DNA from: Natronorubrum halalkaliphilum
GTDB lineage: Archaea > Halobacteriota > Halobacteria > Halobacteriales > Natrialbaceae
Length of the DNA: 64,000 nucleotides
Assembly (NCBI RefSeq): GCF_009834785.1
Contig: NZ_WUYX01000004.1
Span: 62,001 to 126,000, forward strand
Direction of reading: 5' to 3'
Shown here: positions 58,720-64,000 of the stretch, piece by piece
How positions within the stretch are numbered: position 1 is the first letter of the stretch
How the letters are laid out: each line of letters begins with the position of its first letter
Program-made: the position numbers and the translations under genes
Notes under the pieces: generated by a model
The model's database searches: none
Seen by the model: only the letters and a program-made list of their open reading frames with translations
Told to the model about the DNA's origin: nothing

Positions 58720-60144
58720 CTACTCCGCGGGCCGAACCTTGAACCCGTACCGCGTCACACCTTCCTGCGTGTAGATGCGGCGGATCGTCGTCTCGATCCG
58801 ATCGCCGACGCTGAAGGCGTCGGGGTCCGCGTCGGTCCCCATCGCGGCGATACTGGCAGCCTCGCTGCCGTCATCGGTTTCGAGCGCGACGATCGCCGCC
58901 GCGTAGTCGCCCGAACGGGCCTGCTGCTCGGCGAACTCCGGCGGGGCGCCGCCCTGCGAAATCGTCGTGACGGCCTCGATCGATCCCTCGCCGGAGAGCT
59001 GTACGGACTCGTACTCCTCGAGCGCGCCGCAACTCGAGCACGCCCCCTCCGGCGGAAACGAGAGCGCGCCACACTCAGGACAGCGTCCGGCTTCTAAATT
59101 GTAGCGCTGGGGAATCGAGCGCCGCCAGGAGGGGACGCTGACGTAGGCTCCGCCACCCGACGGCGGCCCGGTCGTGACGACGCCGCGCTGGCGCAGGTAC
59201 TCCGCGTAGGAGAGGGGGTCATCACCCTCGAGGGCGGCGTTCGTTGGCACGTCGCCGTCGGACTCGATGAGGAAGGCGTCAGCTCCGGCACCGCTGCCCT
59301 GCGAGACCGCGAGCACCGACCCGTAGCCGTCCTCGAGCGCGCTCGCCAGCGAGACTGGGACGCTCGCTGCGCCGAGGTCCCCGAGGTCGTGGACCGTCGC
59401 CGCGGCCTGAATCTCGTCGGTGCCGACGCCCGCCGCGCCCGCGGCGCGGTAGGGGAGTTTGCCGTCGGGGGCCTGAATCGCCGCGGCCTCGACGTCGGGC
59501 TCGGCCTCGAGGCCGGAGACGGCTCCGCCGATGGTCTCGGTGAAGGCTGTGCGGTCGTACTGGGTGACGCCCAGTCCCTGGGTCTCGTTCGCGCCGGAGT
59601 CCCGGAACCGGGTGCCGGGATACGGAACGGCGTACTCCGACCGGTCGACGATCTTCGCGGGGCCTTCGGCTGCGAGGACGAACGCGGCTGCGCCGGCGCC
59701 GGCGGCGTGATCGACGCCGTCGTCAGGGTCGCCCTGCGGCGCGTCGGCTGCGACGACGAGTCCGGTGGTCGCGTCGGACGCGAGTGCGTCCATGCCGGCC
59801 CAGAGCGCGCGGGTGCCGGCTCGGGTGCTGCCCGCGAAGACGTGTCGCGTCGCAGTTTCGTCGACCTCGAGCATCGCACCCAGTCGTGCCGTCAGGTCCT
59901 CTTCGGCCAGCGGGGGCGTCGTGGATGCGAAGGCGAGCCAGTCGATTTCGGCCGGGTCGACGGCGGCGGCCTCGAGCGCCCGAGTCCCGGCCTCGTAGGC
60001 CATCGTCAGCGCGTCCTCGTCGGCCGCGGCGACTGCTTTTTCGTTTACGCCGGCGGCCTGGAACTGGCCCCAGGCGTCTTCGAATGCGTCGGCCGTGATA
60101 CGGAATCGCGGCGCATACGCGCCGACACCGGTGATCGCGGTCAT
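58720..60144 (-). CDS. HMG-CoA synthase-like/OB-fold zinc-ribbon fusion, Ser in place of Cys
   Basis: A 474-residue fusion. The first 320 or so residues follow the HMG-CoA synthase/KAS III fold (ITGVGAYAPRFRI at the start, LAFASTTPPLAEED near 70, GAGAAAFVLA near 150). The position of the catalytic Cys reads VFAGSTRAGTRALWAG with Ser106. The C-terminal 140 residues are a DUF35 module: a zinc ribbon (CPECG and CSSCG near 350-368) and an OB fold. It overlaps the thiolase gene by 4 bases. Such thiolase/DUF35 pairs act together, the DUF35 part channelling acyl-CoA. This partner probably has a non-condensing or structural role. Confidence 0.8.
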   Translation of the reverse strand: MTAITGVGAYAPRFRITADAFEDAWGQFQAAGVNEKAVAAADEDALTMAYEAGTRALEAAAVDPAEIDWLAFASTTPPLAEEDLTARLGAMLEVDETATRHVFAGSTRAGTRALWAGMDALASDATTGLVVAADAPQGDPDDGVDHAAGAGAAAFVLAAEGPAKIVDRSEYAVPYPGTRFRDSGANETQGLGVTQYDRTAFTETIGGAVSGLEAEPDVEAAAIQAPDGKLPYRAAGAAGVGTDEIQAAATVHDLGDLGAASVPVSLASALEDGYGSVLAVSQGSGAGADAFLIESDGDVPTNAALEGDDPLSYAEYLRQRGVVTTGPPSGGGAYVSVPSWRRSIPQRYNLEAGRCPECGALSFPPEGACSSCGALEEYESVQLSGEGSIEAVTTISQGGAPPEFAEQQARSGDYAAAIVALETDDGSEAASIAAMGTDADPDAFSVGDRIETTIRRIYTQEGVTRYGFKVRPAE

Positions 60145-61379
60145 CGGGCGCTCACCTCCGTCTCGGCTTCCGTCTCTCGCGGACGATGTCCGCTCGAGTT
60201 CCTCGAGGAGTTCCGCTCCTCGCGCTCAAAGATGTGAACCACGGACGCACCGCCGCTGCCGCCGACATTGTGCGTGAGCCCGCGGGCCGGCTTCTCGACC
60301 TGTCGGTCGCCCGCGTTCCCGGTGAGCTGTTTGAACGCCTCGACGACCTGGCCGGCCCCCGTCGCGCCGATGGGGTGGCCCTTGGACTTGAGACCGCCGG
60401 AGGTGTTGACGGGCAACTCGCCGCCGAGTTCGGTCGCGCCGGACTCGATGAGCTGGCCGGCCTCGCCCGTCTCACAGAAGCCGAGATCCTCGTAGGCCAG
60501 CAGTTCGGCAATGGCGAAGCAGTCGTGGACCTCCGCGAAGTCCAGTTCGTCGGGGCCGATGCCGGCCATCTCGTAGGCCGTCTCGGCGGCGCGCTGGCTC
60601 GCCGGGATCCCGGTATAGGAATCGCGCTGGAAGAGGCCGACGTTGTCGCTGCCCGCGCCGACGCCGGCGACTCTGATCGGGTCGTCCGTGTACTCGTCCA
60701 CGACGTCTTCGCTGACGATCAGCGCACAGGCCGCGCCGTCCGAGGTCGGACAGCAGTGATAGAGATTCAGCGGGTCCGCGACGACCGGGGCCGACTGGGC
60801 GTCCTCGAGCGAACACTCGAATCCCAGTTGTGCGTGGGGGTTCTTCGCGCCGTTGGCGTGGTTCTTGACGGCGACCTGCGAGAGCTGTTCGCGGGTGGTG
60901 CCGTAGCGTTCCATGTGGACGGAGGCCATCTGGGCGTAGACGCCGGAGAACGTCGTTCCCGAGAGTCGTTCCCACTCAGTTTCGCCCGAGACGCCGAGCC
61001 AGTACTTCGTCGCGTCCGAACTCATGTCGGACATGATCTCGAAGCCGCCCGCGAGGACGACGTCGGCCATCCCGGACTTGACGGCCTGGACGGCCTGCCG
61101 GGTCGCAAAGCCGCTGGCCGCACAGGCGTTTTCGACCCGCGTACAGGGAACGCCGCCGAGTCCGACGTGTTCAGTCACCGCGGGGCCGGAGAGGCCGAGT
61201 TGGCGCCCTCCGACGCCGAGATTGCCGACGAACGCCTCGTCGATATCGCTCGGTTCGAGCCCGTTCGGTACGCTTTCCGTGGCCGCCTCGAACGCCGTTC
61301 GGAACAGCGACCGGTAGCTTTCCTCGGGAAAAGCCCCGTAGTCCGACTGCCCCGCGCCGACGAGATACGCGTCTCGCAT
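60141..61379 (-). CDS. Thiolase (acetyl-CoA C-acyltransferase, SCP-x type)
   Basis: A 412-residue thiolase. The acylated Cys is Cys86 in VENACAASGFA. EVHDCFAIAELL near 290 and GLKSKGHPIGATGAGQ near 342 are the other catalytic motifs, in the SCP-x/lipid-transfer subgroup with HDCF in place of NEAF. It should cleave or condense acyl-CoA. Its stop overlaps the start of the synthase-like fusion (ATGA), and the two probably act as one complex, as in archaeal thiolase/HMGCS/DUF35 systems. Confidence 0.88.
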   Translation of the reverse strand: MRDAYLVGAGQSDYGAFPEESYRSLFRTAFEAATESVPNGLEPSDIDEAFVGNLGVGGRQLGLSGPAVTEHVGLGGVPCTRVENACAASGFATRQAVQAVKSGMADVVLAGGFEIMSDMSSDATKYWLGVSGETEWERLSGTTFSGVYAQMASVHMERYGTTREQLSQVAVKNHANGAKNPHAQLGFECSLEDAQSAPVVADPLNLYHCCPTSDGAACALIVSEDVVDEYTDDPIRVAGVGAGSDNVGLFQRDSYTGIPASQRAAETAYEMAGIGPDELDFAEVHDCFAIAELLAYEDLGFCETGEAGQLIESGATELGGELPVNTSGGLKSKGHPIGATGAGQVVEAFKQLTGNAGDRQVEKPARGLTHNVGGSGGASVVHIFEREERNSSRNSSGHRPRETEAETEVSAR

Positions 61380-61535
61380 ACCCGTGGGTGCGGTTCCCGG
61401 TGTGAAATAAGTGTACACTCGGGGCGAAATCCGCCTGCGCCGTCCTCCCGTCGGCCCGCGCTACCGGACCCGGTGGCTCGGCGAGAGCCGTACCGACCCT
61501 TACCGACCACAACGTCGCGTTTCCAGAATCCCGCA

Positions 61536-62588
61536 GTGAGTCTCGACACGGCATTCAAGCGTCTTCCACACTTACAGCAGTTCATGTCCCGTGCGGCCGA
61601 ACTCGCGTCCGTCCTCGAGACGACCTCGTCGCTGGCGATCGTCTGTCACGACAATCCGGATCCGGACTGTCTCGCCAGCGCGCTGGCCCTCGAAGCGATT
61701 GCGAGCGACCACGACGTCGACAACGTGACCATCGCGTACGGCGGTGAGATCTCCCACCAGCAAAACCGCGCGTTCGTCAACATGCTCGATATCACCCTCC
61801 AGCCGGTCGAGAAGACCAGTATCGAAGAGTACGGCTGTATCGGCTTCGTCGATCACTCCCAGCCGGGGGCGAACACCGAACTCTCGGCGAGTGTCACGCC
61901 CGAGATCATCATCGATCACCACCCCGGGGAGCCCGTCGGAGCAACGTTCGAGGACATCCGCGTCAGAATCGGCGCGACGGCGACCATCTTCGTCGAATAC
62001 CTCTCGGAACTCGAGACCGATCTGACGACGCGACTCGCTTCGGCCTTGCTCTTTGCCCTCCACCGGGAACGGCTGGACTTCGTCCGCGAACCGACCAGAC
62101 GGGAGTACGAGGCGGCGCTTACGGTCTACCCCGATGCGGACCTCGAGACGCTCGAGCAACTGTACGGCAGCGCGTTCTCGCCGGGCACGCTCGATGCGAT
62201 CGGGCGGGCGATCGCGACCCGCGAGCGCCGAGGCTCCTCGTTGGTCTCGAGCGTCGGCAAAACCTCCGAGACCGACGCGCTTCCGCAGGCAGCGGACTAC
62301 CTGCTCAATCTCGAGGGGGTCGACACCGTCCTCGTCTACGGAATCGTCGAGGACGCGATCCGACTGAGCGCTCGGTCCATCGATCCGCGGATCCACATCG
62401 GCGAAACGTTACAGGCCGGCTTCGACGAACTCGGTCAGGTCGGGGGCCACCACGACATGGCCGGCGGCCGAATCGAACTCGGACTCTTCGCCGACGATGC
62501 GGACGACGCCGAGGAACTGCTCGAGTTCGTCGGCGGCCGACTCTCCCGTCGGTTCTTCGACGCCCTGAACCTCGACGACGATCGTTGA
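61536..62588 (+). CDS. DHH-family phosphoesterase
   Basis: A 350-residue DHH/DHHA1 protein. Motifs: CHDNPDPDCLASALALEAIA near 36 (two catalytic Asp), FVDHSQPGAN near 104, IIDHHPGEPVG near 124 (the DHH signature), and a C-terminal GGHHDMAGG near 310 (DHHA1). Family members hydrolyse oligoribonucleotides, pAp or cyclic dinucleotides. An additional segment near 230-280 may carry a further domain. The start is the GTG at 61536; the very long frame upstream is antisense to the thiolase gene. Confidence 0.88.
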   Translation: MSLDTAFKRLPHLQQFMSRAAELASVLETTSSLAIVCHDNPDPDCLASALALEAIASDHDVDNVTIAYGGEISHQQNRAFVNMLDITLQPVEKTSIEEYGCIGFVDHSQPGANTELSASVTPEIIIDHHPGEPVGATFEDIRVRIGATATIFVEYLSELETDLTTRLASALLFALHRERLDFVREPTRREYEAALTVYPDADLETLEQLYGSAFSPGTLDAIGRAIATRERRGSSLVSSVGKTSETDALPQAADYLLNLEGVDTVLVYGIVEDAIRLSARSIDPRIHIGETLQAGFDELGQVGGHHDMAGGRIELGLFADDADDAEELLEFVGGRLSRRFFDALNLDDDR

Positions 62589-62688
62589 GCCCGCGCCAGT
62601 CGGTTCGGACACAGAGCCGCTGTCGAACTCGATTCGTCCGAACTGGGGGTGCTCTCCGTTCTATCGACTGGTAACCGCGCTCGTTCTG

Positions 62689-63174
62689 TTACTCGATATC
62701 GATCTCGTGTGCGTCGCCGGTCGGCTCCCGTTTCGGCAGTCGGACCGTCAGGATGCCGTTGTTGACCCCTGCGGTCACGGCGTCGATATCGACGGGCTCG
62801 GGCAGCCGAACCTGCCGGCTGAACGATCGCGTCTCGCGCTCGCGGCGAATGTACGTTCCCGCGGAGTGGGCGGCTTCGCCCTCCGCGTCCCCCTCGAACA
62901 ACTCGCGGTCGCGCTCGCCGCTGATCTCGAGGGTTTCACCGCGGACCCTGAGTTCGAGGTCGTCGGTCTCGTAGCCGGGGACGTCGACGGTAACCACGAA
63001 CTCGGCACCGGTATCGGCGAGATCGAGTTGCGTCGACGAGCCACCCATCGAGAGGTCGAGGTGACTTCGGTTGTCGAGTTCCGACTCCCACGACCGGGCG
63101 GCAGTCTCGAGTTGGCGATTCATGCGGTCGATCCACTCCTCGAGGCCGTCTAACGGATTGGGACGGTCTGACAT
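62689..63174 (-). CDS. Small heat-shock protein (Hsp20 family)
   Basis: A 161-residue alpha-crystallin protein. The core (about 55-150) includes FVVTVDVPGYETDDLELRVR and ends with NNGILTVRLPKRE, the conserved GILTV motif. It binds unfolding proteins to prevent aggregation under heat or salt stress. The ATG at 63174 gives the usual N-terminal arm; the longer frame is rejected. Confidence 0.92.
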   Translation of the reverse strand: MSDRPNPLDGLEEWIDRMNRQLETAARSWESELDNRSHLDLSMGGSSTQLDLADTGAEFVVTVDVPGYETDDLELRVRGETLEISGERDRELFEGDAEGEAAHSAGTYIRRERETRSFSRQVRLPEPVDIDAVTAGVNNGILTVRLPKREPTGDAHEIDIE

Positions 63175-63322
63175 GGCGTTGGGTAATATTCGTCGTCGAC
63201 GGCGAAAAAGTCCACTCTCGGTTCGGCTGAGTGTCACTCGGTCGAATGTATCGATTCGATGGCTTGCGGCAGAACCGAGGGGTGGGCTGGACGTTTTTAC
63301 GCTCCTTCCCGTACCGTCTCGT

Positions 63323-64000
63323 ATGACGAGCGCACTGTTTGTCGTCAGCGAAGAGGGGTATTGGGGAGAAGAATGCGTCGAACCGCTCGAGACGCTCTCG
63401 GACGCGGGCGTCGAGATTACGGTCGCGACGCCGTCGGGGAATCCGCCGGTGATCGACGAACGGTCAGTCGACCCCGAGCAGGTCGGCGAGGAGACCGCCG
63501 AACACGTTCGAGAAGTCCACGAGACCGACGAGCGACTGAACGATCCGATTCCGACGGCGCGGGCCGACGCCGAGGCCTACGACGCCGTCGTTTTCCCCGG
63601 CGGCCACGGCACCGAGTGGGACGTCAATCAGGACAGCGACTCGCGACGACTGCTCCGCGACAGCATCGAAGGCGACGACGGGACGGCGCTGGTCGTCTGT
63701 CACGCGGTCGGCATCCTCGCGTTCGCCCGCGACAGTCACGGCGCCTTCCTCGTCAACGGTCGGGACGTAACCGGCTTCCCCAACGAGTGGGAGGACGACA
63801 TTGTCGACGAGAACGACTGCATGCCGAGCGGCCGAAAGCTCCCTTACTGGGTCGAAGACGAAGTGAAAGCGGCCGGCGGCAACTGGGACGCCGAACTCGA
63901 GGCGGACACGAGCGTCACCGTCGACGGCGACCTGATCACCGCTCGCGGACCCGGCTCTTCGAGTGCGGCCGCCGAGACGCTGCTCGAGGAACTGGACGAC
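63323..64000 (+). CDS. DJ-1/PfpI-family protein (right end open)
   Basis: A 226-codon open frame with no stop before the window edge. It has the DJ-1/PfpI/Hsp31 fold: MTSALFVVSEEGYWGEECVE at the start with the conserved Glu, AVVFPGGHGTEWD near 87, and the nucleophile Cys in ALVVCHAVGILAFA near 125. Hsp31-type members act as glutathione-independent glyoxalases or deglycases; this longer form (PNEWEDDIV and onward) fits that subgroup. It ends in LLEELDD and is probably almost complete. Confidence 0.88.
   Translation, partial: MTSALFVVSEEGYWGEECVEPLETLSDAGVEITVATPSGNPPVIDERSVDPEQVGEETAEHVREVHETDERLNDPIPTARADAEAYDAVVFPGGHGTEWDVNQDSDSRRLLRDSIEGDDGTALVVCHAVGILAFARDSHGAFLVNGRDVTGFPNEWEDDIVDENDCMPSGRKLPYWVEDEVKAAGGNWDAELEADTSVTVDGDLITARGPGSSSAAAETLLEELDD

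Noticed and set aside
60186-61535. A 450-codon N-terminal extension of the DHH protein
   Set aside because: It is antisense to the thiolase gene and has no family sequence; the DHH homology begins at the GTG at 61536.
1-64000. CRISPR arrays, insertion sequences, integrases and replication origins
   Set aside because: I saw no regularly spaced repeats, no transposase or integrase motifs and no Cdc6/Orc gene with origin boxes.

Overview
The window is chromosomal DNA of a haloarchaeon, most like the Natrialbales (Natrinema/Haloterrigena relatives). The genes are GC-rich and the proteins very acidic. Promoters have archaeal TATA boxes, and secreted proteins have twin-arginine (Tat) signals, several with lipoboxes. 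Archaeal markers are rfcL, a GET3/ArsA-type ATPase, a PolX with a PHP domain, dodecin, a halolysin and many small zinc-finger proteins. I found no rRNA, tRNA, CRISPR array, transposase or replication origin.

Layout. 1-15.3 kb: a nitrogen-compound catabolic island. It holds a class I aminotransferase (cut by the window edge), an agmatinase-family ureohydrolase, two class III aminotransferases, a nitrilase-family amidase, a spermidine/putrescine-type ABC importer whose two permeases are fused, an acetylpolyamine-amidohydrolase/HDAC-like enzyme, a ThDP-dependent decarboxylase-like enzyme, and two NrpR-family repressors. The set fits uptake and breakdown of arginine, agmatine or polyamines to GABA and succinate semialdehyde. 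Three promoters carry dyads of the form GGNA-N6-TNCC just downstream of the TATA box, and a fourth dyad lies in the same intergenic region as one of them. Two of the four match the GGAA-N6-TTCC operator known for methanogen NrpR.

15.4-33 kb: mixed housekeeping genes, including a CinA C-terminal domain protein, an aminotransferase, an ArsA/GET3 ATPase, membrane proteins, an SDR, a tandem UspA, endonuclease V, a rhomboid protease with a zinc finger, PolX, a Mut7-C protein, dodecin and NYN and PHP proteins. 33-41 kb: a halolysin-like subtilase, gcvT-gcvH, an XRE regulator, small zinc-finger, winged-helix and membrane proteins, a CinA-type molybdopterin-domain protein and a very acidic lipoprotein. 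41.5-44 kb: a VapBC-like module flanked by a direct repeat that contains the toxin 3' end and the first codons of rfcL. 44.4-48.7 kb: a biotin operon, bioB-bioU-bioF-bioD, with a BirA-type operator at its start and no bioA. 48.7-64 kb: lipoproteins, sucC-sucD, a UbiA prenyltransferase, a DUF3054 membrane protein behind a highly structured leader, an ornithine cyclodeaminase-family enzyme, an MNT-HEPN pair, an HMG-CoA-synthase-like/OB-fold fusion with a thiolase, a DHH phosphoesterase, Hsp20 and a DJ-1/PfpI protein cut by the right edge.

Most interesting: the NrpR-like regulon around the catabolic island; the bioU-for-bioA biotin operon with its BirA site; the duplicated toxin/rfcL segment; the structured RNA candidate before the DUF3054 gene; the dyad-covered promoter driving a 32-codon ORF; and the synthase-like protein with Ser in place of the catalytic Cys.
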